Shown here: positions 54,794 through 61,768 of the stretch, piece by piece | Numbering within the stretch: position 1 is the first letter of the stretch | How the letters are laid out: every line of letters begins with the position of its first letter | NCBI RefSeq assembly: GCF_001742145.1 | Contig: NZ_CP015749.1 | Location: 4,340,001-4,404,000, forward strand | DNA: 64,000 bases | DNA from: Pectobacterium parmentieri | Lineage (GTDB): Bacteria; Pseudomonadota; Gammaproteobacteria; Enterobacterales; Enterobacteriaceae | Direction: 5' to 3' | Translations under genes and position numbers: made by a program | Notes under the pieces: model-generated | Told to the model about the DNA's origin: nothing | The model's database searches: none | The model's input: only the letters and a program-made list of their open reading frames with translations

Positions 54794-55390
54794 TCACTCA
54801 AGCTCGTAAAGCCTATCAAGTTCACTTTCCTTTATTCTTGTGTAACCTTTAGGGGGGAGTTCTACTTCTGGATATAAAATCCTTATTTGCTCATCTAAAT
54901 TAATGCCATCGTTAAAATATGTAGTAAGCCTTTTTTTTATTTTCTCTACACTACCATTCATACTTAACAACTCAAAAGAATATAATATATCTTTATGTTT
55001 ATTAGGCTCTAAATCTTGTACTAAAATCCTAGTATCACTAGGATCAAACACGATCCCATATTTTATTAAATTCAGTCCAAAAATCCCTGTGTTTTTTCTT
55101 ACTGATGAATAATTAAGTCCAACTAAATAACGAGCACGCTCATTAAATATGACCTCTAATTTGATATTTCTATGGAGCAAGGCTAGCAACCGATGAGCTG
55201 CGACCACAATGCAAAAAAGCACTTTTTCTTCATTTAAATTTATTCCATTCCATTCATCTTTTTCTCTGATAATATCAAAAAACTCCATCTGACAATCATC
55301 TCTTAACTGGGCAACTGTATATCCAATTCCTTCTAAATAAATTGAGAAAACAGCATTTTCGATTAACTCTTTTTTCTTTATTTTGGACAT
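54794..55390 (-). CDS. Probable immunity protein for the GIY-YIG-like tip
   Basis: 198 residues: basic start 'MSKIKKKELIENAVFSIYLEGIGYTVAQLRDDCQMEFFDIIREKDEWNGINLNEEKVLFCIVVAAHRLLALLHR', mainly helical. It overlaps the toxin end (55378) by 13 bp. Family unknown. The toxin here is still open, so this gene may remain under selection. Confidence 0.65.
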   Translation of the reverse strand: MSKIKKKELIENAVFSIYLEGIGYTVAQLRDDCQMEFFDIIREKDEWNGINLNEEKVLFCIVVAAHRLLALLHRNIKLEVIFNERARYLVGLNYSSVRKNTGIFGLNLIKYGIVFDPSDTRILVQDLEPNKHKDILYSFELLSMNGSVEKIKKRLTTYFNDGINLDEQIRILYPEVELPPKGYTRIKESELDRLYELE

Positions 55391-55785
55391 TTCGTTTTCT
55401 TCTCCTTTTCCATTTCCCTGTGTCTATCTGCGGCAGCTAAATAATCATCTCTACGTGGATTATTTGGGCCTACTGGATTTTGTTTGTTTGATGTCTTTCC
55501 TAAACTACCGAGGTCTTCAAAGGTACGTTGCTCCAAGCCTCGTGCAGTATATTTCCCGTCAAGGCCTTCGCCCTTGTAGATAGGTACTGGTTTCACATCA
55601 AATGCCTCAAAATTATTTCCGTATCGATAATTGAGCACATCTTGTGCGGAATGCCCTAGCCCAGGTTTACTTGCATATCCCACATAAGGTTTGCCATCTT
55701 TCATACCTTGATAGGTAATGTGCGTCGCGTTTGCCGGATCACCTGCCAACCCCAACGGATCAACCCACATTAACGGATTATGCAC
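55378..55785 (-). CDS. Orphan Rhs tip with GIY-YIG-like nuclease (open frame)
   Basis: 135 codons from a GTG in the Rhs tail: 'HNPLMWVDPLGL' (PxxxxDPxGL junction), then 'ATHITYQGMKDGKPYVGYASKPGLGHSAQDVLNYRYGNNFEAFDVKPVPIYKGEGLDGKYTARGLEQRTFEDLG...SNKQNPVGPNNPRRDDYLAAAD'. 'YVGYAS', an Arg-containing helix, 'GLEQRTFE' and 'NPVG..N' follow the GIY-YIG nuclease order as found in toxin tips. The upstream core reads 'DPIGL' then TAG, so it cannot be made from this copy as a full Rhs. Confidence 0.7.
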   Translation of the reverse strand: MHNPLMWVDPLGLAGDPANATHITYQGMKDGKPYVGYASKPGLGHSAQDVLNYRYGNNFEAFDVKPVPIYKGEGLDGKYTARGLEQRTFEDLGSLGKTSNKQNPVGPNNPRRDDYLAAADRHREMEKEKKTKCPK

Positions 55786-55789
55786 ATAC

Positions 55790-55977
55790 CCCTGCGGCCT
55801 TATTCCCCTACAGCCCTATCGGGTCCGGCGATAAATACTGTCCGCTCTCTGCATCATAGTAACGATGCCGGTTGTAGTAACACTCCGTTTCTGCATCTTA
55901 CAACTGTCCCTGATAGCGCAGTTCACAGTACACTTCTTCGTTCGCCGCATCCCCCAGATAACGCAGGGCGTCTTTCT
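55790..55977 (-). pseudogene. Rhs core fragment, nonsense at DPIGL
   Basis: Antisense of '[51 protein letters not shown]' then TAG. It ends at CTTCACGGTG (55977), the recombination point with symE. Confidence 0.75.
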
Positions 55978-56026
55978 TCACGGTGGAGCGGGGGAGAATT
56001 ATTATTGAGATGCAGATTAATTTGTA
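55978..56026 (+). pseudogene. symE: symE 3' scrap fused at CACGGTG
   Basis: Plus strand '[15 protein letters not shown]', stop 56024-56026. The preceding CACGGTG occurs in both Rhs (63520 region) and symE. Confidence 0.75.
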
Positions 56027-56052
56027 GCGAATAACTAACTTATAAAATAAAA

Positions 56053-56090
56053 ATTCGGAAGGATCGTGAGATCGCTTCCAGCTATTTAAT
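56053..56090. terminator. Module hairpin (56.1 kb)
   Basis: TTCGGAAGGATCGTGAGATCGCTTCCAGCTATTT: inner stem intact, one outer mismatch. Confidence 0.65.
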
Positions 56091-56105
56091 GTTTATAAAA
56101 CAAAG

Positions 56106-56471
56106 CTAACTCTTTATAAGAGAGTTTACTTTTATAGATATTAGCGGCTTCCACATGATTTCTATCTTTGTGTCTATAACGTGGGAAATAACTTCAGTAA
56201 AAATATACTCTCCGCTCCTGTCCTTTCTTAATACAATATCGGTAACACCTTCTGTTAGATACTGAATTATTACGTGCTCATCTGCTAATAGTTTTACTTG
56301 AACCCAGCCTTCCGTAACATTATATGAAAATTCAATAGTTGTTCCATGGTTAGAGACTGTATAAGCCATACATTGTAAGTCAGAAGATATATATGACGGC
56401 TCTGATTCAAAAAATGATAAAAAATCAATATCATCAGGGTAGTTAACTATATGTCTCACAATCAACCTCAT
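56106..56471 (-). CDS. Putative immunity protein paired with an open toxin tip
   Basis: 121 residues, beta-rich: 'YISSDLQCMAYTVSNHGTTIEFSYNVTEGWVQVKLLADEHVIIQYLTEGVTDIVLRK'. It overlaps the toxin stop by 4 bp. Family unknown. Confidence 0.6.
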   Translation of the reverse strand: MRLIVRHIVNYPDDIDFLSFFESEPSYISSDLQCMAYTVSNHGTTIEFSYNVTEGWVQVKLLADEHVIIQYLTEGVTDIVLRKDRSGEYIFTEVISHVIDTKIEIMWKPLISIKVNSLIKS

Positions 56472-56935
56472 GATTTAGGAATAGTAATAAGAAAACGTCG
56501 TGCACCACTCAGCATTATCTCATATGTTGTTTCAGGCATTGTTGCCTTTCCCGAAGGCCCTATAAGAAGGGATTCACGAATTTCTTGTAGTATTCCGCCA
56601 TGCCCCCTAAACACACCAGTAACATTGCTACTTCCTTTAAGCGACTCACTAAAGTGATCAGTCAACATTTTTCTTCCTTGCAAACTATCATCTATCCCCA
56701 CCTTTTTCATGGAATCCATCAACTGACCAGAACGAGCAGTACTGTGCGGACTGCTATTTACACGCTCAAATAAATAATCAAATTTCTTTGAGTCAAACTC
56801 AAGGTCTTTATTATATGGGTTAGGGAAATTAGATGATTCTCTGGCTCTCCGACTTGCCTCAATATTATCAAGTATCCTCTGCCGCTGTTCACATGCTGAT
56901 TCAGCTAATCCCAGAGGGTCAACACGGGTCAGTGG
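56468..56935 (-). CDS. Orphan Rhs tip, open from the DPLGL junction, no start codon
   Basis: Continuous minus frame '[89 protein letters not shown]', '...[14 protein letters not shown]', '..[34 protein letters not shown]'. The '[16 protein letters not shown]' and 'RESLL.GPSGKA' segments recur in polymorphic-toxin tips, as I remember, but the activity is unknown. The core junction upstream (56950) has a one-base insertion. Only a TTG at 56722 could initiate. Confidence 0.6.
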   Translation of the reverse strand, partial: PLTRVDPLGLAESACEQRQRILDNIEASRRARESSNFPNPYNKDLEFDSKKFDYLFERVNSSPHSTARSGQLMDSMKKVGIDDSLQGRKMLTDHFSESLKGSSNVTGVFRGHGGILQEIRESLLIGPSGKATMPETTYEIMLSGARRFLITIPKS

Positions 56936-56944
56936 ATTGTGAAC

Positions 56945-57078
56945 GTAAGCTTGGGGGCCTTATCCCTCCCGCTAAACCTATCGGGTCCGGCGATGAATAC
57001 TGTCCACTTTCTGCATCATAGTAACGATGCCGGTTGTAGTAAAACCCCGTTTCTGCATCGTACAGCGCAGTTCGCAGT
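56945..57078 (-). pseudogene. Rhs core fragment
   Basis: Antisense of '[38 protein letters not shown]', frame lost by small deletions, then fused at 57078 (TTCGGGCAGAG) to the second-class SymE end, which runs to 57115. Confidence 0.7.
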
Positions 57079-57136
57079 ACACTTCGGGCAGAGCAGGGAA
57101 GTATGCTGGCGTAATAATACCAACCACTAAAAATAA

Positions 57137-57175
57137 AAGCCGGAAGGATCGTGTGATCGCTTCCGGCTATTCTTT
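57137..57175. terminator. Module hairpin (57.1 kb), consensus copy
   Basis: AGCCGGAAGGATCGTGTGATCGCTTCCGGCT: GCCGGAAG..CTTCCGGC outer stem and GATC-GTGT-GATC inner stem both perfect; A-rich left, T-rich right. Confidence 0.8.
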
Positions 57176-57647
57176 ATTTTAATATAACATCTTTAGGTTT
57201 CTTTTCTGAGGATATCAAGAGCGAGTCAAGAAAATCCGGTTCATAAAAATCATTCCAAAAAGATAATTTATAATAGGCATCCATTAACTTTATCACTAAA
57301 CCAGAACCGATAGATTCCACACCAATAAATTCATCATTTCTTAGTCTGTCGAGGTTAATATATCTCTCCAAATAAAAAAAATTAGAAGAAGAGGCGAAAA
57401 TTTTCCAATCGCCAGAGTCCAATAAATCTCTTGTCACGAACAATACCGATATTAACTCATCGTCGGGTAAAACAATTTCATCATCAGGAGCGGTATCAAT
57501 ACGATGAGAATAAAAAGCACAGATTGCGCTATTTAAAGCTTCTGGTTCAAAGCCCACAACTCTGCCGATACTGAACGAATGATCTTTCAAAGGTACAGTA
57601 AATAAATCGCCAATATTCCATTTTTGCTTTTTCTTTCTTGCAGCCAT
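57174..57647 (-). CDS. Imm26-like immunity protein, copy 2
   Basis: 157 residues, 'MAARKKKQKWNIGDLFTVPLKDHSFSIGRVVGFEPEALNSAICAFYSH', near-identical in its first half to the product at 42652. The same upstream toxin relic confirms duplication of a whole module; the two immunity copies differ by substitutions, not by stops. Confidence 0.75.
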   Translation of the reverse strand: MAARKKKQKWNIGDLFTVPLKDHSFSIGRVVGFEPEALNSAICAFYSHRIDTAPDDEIVLPDDELISVLFVTRDLLDSGDWKIFASSSNFFYLERYINLDRLRNDEFIGVESIGSGLVIKLMDAYYKLSFWNDFYEPDFLDSLLISSEKKPKDVILK

Positions 57648-57659
57648 TTTTCAGCCTCT

Positions 57660-58110
57660 TTGCGTTAATAATGTCGCGGGGTTCTACCGAAATTTTTTCT
57701 ATAGCGCTTATCAGACATTTGGTGACGTTTATTTCCTAACGAACCACCTTTGTTTGTGCCTTTAGACGTTTGTTTTATACCACCATATTCCCTGATTTTA
57801 CTTTCCTCCAGAACATCCAAATCCACGCCAAGCTCGGCCCGCCCTAATATTTATACTTATGTTGAACCCCTAAAGCAGCATCATGCTTAGCCTGACGAGC
57901 AGCAAATCTTTCATCAGATTTAGCCTGGCCAACATATTGTTCACCTGTTTGAAGATTTGTTCTTAAATAAACAACACCTTCTTTCTTGGCATCTTTATCT
58001 TTGTTTTGATCAAGCCCTTGAGGTCCTTTCTTCTCTAACCCCAGCGGATCCACCCACTCCAATGGATTGTGAACATCGGCTTGAGGTCTAATACCACCCA
58101 GCAACCCTAT
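57660..58110 (-). pseudogene. GIY-YIG-like Rhs toxin tip, copy 2, frameshifted
   Basis: After '[11 protein letters not shown]' comes '[63 protein letters not shown]' and a stop (57844); the rest continues in another frame, 'RAELGVDLDVLEESKIREYGGIKQTSKGTNKGGSLGNKRHQMSDKRYRKNFGRTPRHY'. One frameshift near 57850 separates the catalytic core from the conserved tail. Confidence 0.72.
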
Positions 58111-58395
58111 CGGGTCCGGCGATAAATACTGCCCGCTCTCTGCATCATAGTAACTATGCCGGTTGTAGCAAAGCCCCGTTTCTGCATCGTATAACTGTCC
58201 CTGATAGCGCAGTTCGCAGTACACTTCTTCGTTGGCCGCATCCCCCAGATAACGTCGGAGTGGGATAGGGCGTCTTTCTTCACGGTGTGCGCCCCATAGA
58301 CCCTGTTCGCCGCGCCAGTGGATTTCGCCTTCCTCGCTGCACAGCTCTCTGGCGGTCCCTGTCAGGTCAGGGACGATGTAGCTTCTAATTTAGTT
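58100..58395 (-). pseudogene. Rhs core 3' fragment
   Basis: Antisense of '[97 protein letters not shown]', in frame with the tip at 57844-58224. It ends at 58385 in the same CTTCTA sequence found at 49527. Confidence 0.82.
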
Positions 58396-58409
58396 CTAAC
58401 TATTAATAA

Positions 58410-58664
58410 AGTAAGCAAAAACAGAGAATTACTACACCGTGGGATACGCCCCGCACAAACCTGTTGTAAACAGGTTTGAACAGCGTTAGCTGGCTCGCAG
58501 GGCGAGTCTCAAAATGAGACGAGTAAAATGGTAAATCCAACCCGCCCTCGGCCATCAACCTTAAAGGCCGCTGGCTGGAAGAGTGTGGCTTTATCACCGG
58601 AATGCCCGTTACAGTCATGATGGAGCGCGGCAGGATTATTATTGAGACCGAGATTAATTTGTAG
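58410..58664 (+). pseudogene. symE: symE copy interrupted by a 70-bp double-hairpin insert
   Basis: 'KTENYYTVGYAPH' then insert 58456-58525, then '[45 protein letters not shown]', stop 58662-58664. Twin of 49545-49799, including the Rhs junction on its left. Confidence 0.8.
58456..58525 (+). repeat. 70-bp insert with two hairpins, copy 2
   Basis: AAACCTGTT-GTA-AACAGGTTT and GTCTC-AAAAT-GAGAC as in 49597-49666, with three or four substitutions between copies. Confidence 0.8.
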
Positions 58665-58690
58665 ATGCTGGCCAACAGCTAAAAATAATA

Positions 58691-58729
58691 AAGTCGGAAG
58701 GATCTTTTCGATCACCTCCGGCTATGATT
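58691..58729. terminator. Module hairpin (58.7 kb)
   Basis: AGTCGGAAGGATCTTTTCGATCACCTCCGGCTA, with the GATC inner stem retained and the loop changed to TTTTC. Confidence 0.6.
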
Positions 58730-58968
58730 TATTTTACTTTGCCAATAACAATCGCATTAATTTGAACATATATATATTCGCAGGCTTCATCTTCTGTCGG
58801 GAAATTTACCATCCCAGTTTTAATCCCTCTTTCTGAGTAATAAACAACCCAACAACCATTTTCATGATCGAGACATAACTTTTCACTTGGTAAACGGCCA
58901 TCCAAAGAATATAAAGTTCTCGATACTTTCTCTTTGATAAGTCTTTCTTTCAGATCTTTTTTATTCAT
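58729..58968 (-). CDS. Small immunity-like protein (YYSERG motif)
   Basis: 79 residues from ATG 58968 (GAGATGG upstream; two earlier in-frame ATGs are possible). 'SLDGRLPSEKLCLDHENGCWVVYYSERGIKTGMVNFPTEDEACEYIYVQI' fits a widespread small protein type (G.LP.E..C.......WEVYYSERG....F..E.EAC.Y). It follows a toxin scrap by about 20 bp. Confidence 0.6.
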   Translation of the reverse strand: MNKKDLKERLIKEKVSRTLYSLDGRLPSEKLCLDHENGCWVVYYSERGIKTGMVNFPTEDEACEYIYVQINAIVIGKVK

Positions 58969-58987
58969 GAACATCACCATCTCTTTA

Positions 58988-59060
58988 GCTAACCACTCTC
59001 CACCATATTTATTATCTTATCTGGTGATTCGTGCTGAGTTCCGCCACCTTCAGCTAAAAA
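58988..59060 (-). pseudogene. Toxin C-terminal scrap
   Basis: Minus frame 'LAEGGGTQHESPDKIINMVESG' and stop. No core remains between it and the module hairpin at 59065, so symE and Rhs were deleted here. Confidence 0.45.
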
Positions 59061-59064
59061 TAAA

Positions 59065-59101
59065 AAGCCGGAAGGATCGTGTGAGCACTTCCGACTTTTA
59101 T
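59065..59101. terminator. Module hairpin (59.1 kb)
   Basis: AAGCCGGAAGGATCGTGTGAGCACTTCCGACTTTTATTT: long outer stem, good tail. Confidence 0.65.
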
Positions 59102-59590
59102 TTATTTTTTTAGTTCAGGATGATATGTTGATATTGAGAAGGCTTCATCTATTGCAGCGCCTATATCATCGATCGTTGTATCAATAGGAAGAACGATGAT
59201 GTCATCATTCATCATACTTTCCCACGCTTTGATATTATGATTATCAAAAGGAATAACTTTTATTTTTTCTTCATCAAAATCTTTATAAAGGAGAACGATC
59301 CGGCAGTTTTTTATTAACCCCGTATAAGATCTTGCACCTACCCATCCACAAAGCTGCTTTCGTAACTCTTTAAGCTCCCACGGTTTATAGGCAGGATCGA
59401 CTACACCATAATTATCTATCGCCGTCAGTGCTTCTTTACCCAACGTAGTGATATCAACGTTTGTCGGCAATGCGGCGGCTAAGGCAACATTCTCACTTGC
59501 ACTCTCTGCGTGTCGTTTTTCTTGCTTAGAACGTTGAACAATAAAATATTTATCACCAAACTCATAAATAATTGAGCTATGTTTTTGCAT
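59102..59590 (-). CDS. CdiI-family (DUF1436-like) immunity protein, copy 2
   Basis: 162 residues, AGGGA 6 bp before the ATG. 'WVGARSYTGLIKNCRIVLLYKD', 'VIPFDNHNIKAWESMMNDDIIVLPIDTTIDDIGAAIDEAFSISTYHPE'. Paralogue of 39781-40269. It belongs to a family best known from CDI loci, so toxin-immunity exchange between CdiA and Rhs backbones is implied. Confidence 0.72.
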   Translation of the reverse strand: MQKHSSIIYEFGDKYFIVQRSKQEKRHAESASENVALAAALPTNVDITTLGKEALTAIDNYGVVDPAYKPWELKELRKQLCGWVGARSYTGLIKNCRIVLLYKDFDEEKIKVIPFDNHNIKAWESMMNDDIIVLPIDTTIDDIGAAIDEAFSISTYHPELKK

Positions 59591-59630
59591 ATGAATCCCT
59601 ATAAATTACCAATGCTTGATGGATCTATTC

Positions 59631-59815
59631 TCACGACATCCGGCCGAGAATAACGGTTCCTTTCATAGAACCACTTTCTATAATCCCACCGTGCTTCCTA
59701 ATAAGCGGATAACCCTTCCTCTGGTTTTCGGTAAAGCCCGCTGTCGATGATGCTTTGGCATCGGCCAGTTTTAGGGAGCCGTCAGGGGTTCTTATTGCAT
59801 TGTCCACGATCCGCA
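59631..59815 (-). pseudogene. CdiA-CT-like toxin tip, copy 2 (longer)
   Basis: Minus frame 'LRIVDNAIRTPDGSLKLADAKASSTAGFTENQRKGYPLIRKHGGIIESGSMKGTVILGRMS' then stop. 'R.VDN.....DGS....DAK' may be the end of a PD-(D/E)XK-type nuclease core. Its 5' side is cut by symE at 59828, so it has no Rhs core or start. Confidence 0.6.
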
Positions 59816-59827
59816 GGCTTACCCGAT

Positions 59828-60055
59828 GTGTATATCGTTAATAAAGCAACCAAAACAGAGCGTTACTACACCGTGGGATACGCCCCGCATAATGGCAAGT
59901 CCAACCCACCCTCTGCCATCAACCTTAAAGGTCGCTGGCTGGAAGAGTCGGGGTTTATTCTTGTCACCGTCACCGTCACCGTCACCGTCACCGTCACCGT
60001 CACCGTCACTGTGGAGCGGGGCAGGATTATTATTGAGACGCAGATTAATTTGTAG
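59828..60055 (+). CDS. symE: SymE-like protein with (Val-Thr)8 expansion and altered N-terminus
   Basis: 76 codons from a GTG: 'VYIVNKATKTERYYTVGYAPHNGKSNPPSAINLKGRWLEESGFIL(VT)8[14 protein letters not shown]'. The normal first 12 residues are missing (fusion to Rhs/toxin sequence), and the 'TGMPVTVT' segment has become a hexanucleotide repeat. The frame stays open to the stop. Expression is doubtful because no clear ribosome-binding site precedes the GTG. Confidence 0.6.
   Translation: MYIVNKATKTERYYTVGYAPHNGKSNPPSAINLKGRWLEESGFILVTVTVTVTVTVTVTVTVERGRIIIETQINL
59963..60010 (+). repeat. GTCACC hexanucleotide tandem repeat in symE
   Basis: Eight contiguous units (seven GTCACC, one GTCACT), in frame, encoding Val-Thr repeats. 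Other symE copies have only CCGGTAACCGTCACGGTG here. Confidence 0.95.
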
Positions 60056-60079
60056 TGGCTGACCAACAGCTAAAAATAA

Positions 60080-60117
60080 AAATCCGGAAGGATCATGGTG
60101 ATCGCTTCCGGCTTTTC
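60080..60117. terminator. Module hairpin (60.1 kb)
   Basis: AATCCGGAAGGATCATGGTGATCGCTTCCGGCTTTT: full stem GGAAGGATC/GATCGCTTCC with a bulge. Confidence 0.7.
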
Positions 60118-60583
60118 AAACTTCAGGGAGTGTCAGTTTAAAATGATCTGGTTGGAACGCCTTATCTATAACAAAATCGAAAAAATTTTTCTCCATAGAT
60201 ATCGGTGATTCATTCGATGAAGAATCATAAAAATAAACATTATTCGAATAGTGACCATTATCTTTTAAAAAACCATAATACCCCCCAGTCTCATCATCAC
60301 TGAAAGATAAAAAGCACTCAGGAACAGATTGATATTCTCTATTTTTAATTAAAATGTACCATTCGCTGCTTGGACTTAATGAATATATATTTAAGAAAGA
60401 AAAATATCCGGATTTATATTTCAATGAAAAAAATACAAATTCATCAGGAAGAGAGCCATTAACCTCTCTCTCAACCACCATAACGTCTTCTTTTTTAGCC
60501 AGAAAATTATCTTCCGTCAAAAACCAATTAGGCTTTTCATTTCTGACATAATCAACTATTTTTACAAATTTTTCAGTGTTCAT
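60116..60583 (-). CDS. SUKH (SMI1/KNR4) immunity protein
   Basis: 155 residues from ATG 60583 (GGGA 7 bp upstream; eight extra codons possible). 'VMVVEREVNGSLPDEFVFFSLKYKSGYFSFLNIYSLSPSSEWYIL', 'CFLSFSDDETGGYYGFLKDNGHYSNNVYFYDSSSNE' is the typical SUKH order (LP.EF, then the D..GG..GF segment). Only a short Rhs tail relic (60660-60720) remains upstream. Confidence 0.85.
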   Translation of the reverse strand: MNTEKFVKIVDYVRNEKPNWFLTEDNFLAKKEDVMVVEREVNGSLPDEFVFFSLKYKSGYFSFLNIYSLSPSSEWYILIKNREYQSVPECFLSFSDDETGGYYGFLKDNGHYSNNVYFYDSSSNESPISMEKNFFDFVIDKAFQPDHFKLTLPEV

Positions 60584-60659
60584 ATAAATTCCCGCTGTAT
60601 TAATCATATATCAGGCCTAGATATATTTGATCAGCACCTTGCTTTCTTGCACGATACCA

Positions 60660-60801
60660 CCAAGTAGCCCTATCGGGTCTTGTGCAACAATCCAAGCGTC
60701 TGGCGAGTCGTACCATCTGTTTCAGCCGTAAGTGACTTTCATCCAGTCGTCATAATGTCGTAAATCATCCATGCTACCGCCTATCCACGTGGTAGTTAAT
60801 C
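60660..60801 (-). repeat. Rhs-tail variant plus symE leader, duplicated block copy 1
   Basis: Antisense of '[20 protein letters not shown]' (an Rhs end different from the main type) joined to the symE upstream sequence GTAAGTGACTTTCATCCAGTCGTCATAATG.... Almost identical to 62240-62385. As in E. coli symE-symR, the symE leader is the expected place for an antisense RNA; I see no direct proof. Confidence 0.6.
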
Positions 60802-61026
60802 ATGGCTAAGGCACATTCTAAGTCAGGCGTCACCGTTAATAAAGCAGGCAAAACAGAGCGTTACTATACCGTGGGATACGCCCCGCATAATGGTAAATCC
60901 AACCCACCCTCTGCCATCAACCTTAAAGGCCGCTGGCTGGAAGAGTGTGGCTTTATCACCGGGATGCCGGTAACCGTCACGGTGGAGCAGGGCAGGATTA
61001 TTATTGAGACGCAGATTAATTTATAA
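60802..61026 (+). CDS. symE: SymE-family type I toxin (intact copy)
   Basis: 74 residues 'MAKAHSKSGVTVNKAGKTERYYTVGYAPHNGKSNPPSAINLKGRWLEECGFITGMPVTVTVEQGRIIIETQINL'. It matches E. coli SymE in 'R.LTV.YA......P.AI.LKG.WLE.AGF.TG..V.V.V..G.I....'; SymE is an SOS-induced, AbrB-fold toxin controlled by antisense RNA SymR. It is shorter than E. coli SymE (113). The only copy in the window with start, full frame and terminator. No LexA box was recognised upstream. Confidence 0.8.
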   Translation: MAKAHSKSGVTVNKAGKTERYYTVGYAPHNGKSNPPSAINLKGRWLEECGFITGMPVTVTVEQGRIIIETQINL

Positions 61027-61049
61027 AAAATAACCTGACCATAAAATAA

Positions 61050-61088
61050 AAGCCGGAAGGATCGTGTGATCGCTTCCGGCTTTTTGTT
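61050..61088. terminator. Module hairpin (61.1 kb), consensus copy
   Basis: AGCCGGAAGGATCGTGTGATCGCTTCCGGCTTTTTGTTTT: perfect stems and a T5 tail, after the intact symE. Confidence 0.85.
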
Positions 61089-61098
61089 TTCAAATTAA

Positions 61099-61761
61099 TC
61101 AATCAGGTAATAACCCATGATCTTTCAATTTGGTTAATTTAAACTTAGCTAATTCTTCATTGACTGTATTATTCAGTTTATCAAGATCCATTTGTGATCT
61201 TACATCCTCTTCCCATGCATTATCACCATTGAATCGTCGTTTAGCTTCATCAGGCCAAGACTTAATAATTTCTTTATAACGTAAAATAAGTTGCTGACTC
61301 TTTTCTTTATATCCAAACCAGAATGCCAGTAACACATGATTCTTCATCGTAAGATCTGGATATATCATAGAAGTATTGATATCGTCTTCATATAACTTAT
61401 TCAGTTGACTAAGCGACAACTCACCACAGAATGCTATCGGGCACTGTTCTCTAAATTTATCAACAAGATCTTGTAAACTTTCTTTATGCCGTTTAATACT
61501 AATAGAATCAGCAGCCATTTTTTCATTCAATAAACCATGTGGTGTACATATAGTTACAGCAGAAAATTGGCTTAGCATTGAATGAGTATGAAAAATAGGA
61601 ACGTAGTGTTCACCACCGTAAACTGGCTTTAAATAGACACCGCATAAAACAGGCCCATTCCTTTTAATTAAATATAACGTTTTATATTTCTCATAAACCT
61701 CTAGAGCATTCTTCCAATCATCTAGAATGATTTTTTTTTCGGATGTTGTTAGTAATTTCAT
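61099..61761 (-). CDS. Probable immunity protein for the PD-(D/E)XK-like tip
   Basis: 220 residues from ATG 61761; the frame is open 72 codons further, but that part is the toxin gene in another frame. It begins 'MKLLTTSEKKIILDDWKNALEVYEKYKTLYLIKRNGPVLCGVYLKPVYGGEHYVPIFHTHSMLSQF'. It starts 7 bp after the toxin stop. Family unknown. Confidence 0.65.
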   Translation of the reverse strand: MKLLTTSEKKIILDDWKNALEVYEKYKTLYLIKRNGPVLCGVYLKPVYGGEHYVPIFHTHSMLSQFSAVTICTPHGLLNEKMAADSISIKRHKESLQDLVDKFREQCPIAFCGELSLSQLNKLYEDDINTSMIYPDLTMKNHVLLAFWFGYKEKSQQLILRYKEIIKSWPDEAKRRFNGDNAWEEDVRSQMDLDKLNNTVNEELAKFKLTKLKDHGLLPD

Positions 61762-61768
61762 ATTATTA

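Noticed and set aside
59963..60010. Short tandem units considered as a CRISPR or iteron array
   Set aside because: Units are contiguous 6-mers without spacers, inside a coding frame.
60700..60801. LexA box and classical SymR gene upstream of intact symE
   Set aside because: No convincing CTG-N10-CAG operator was seen, and an antisense RNA cannot be proved from sequence alone.
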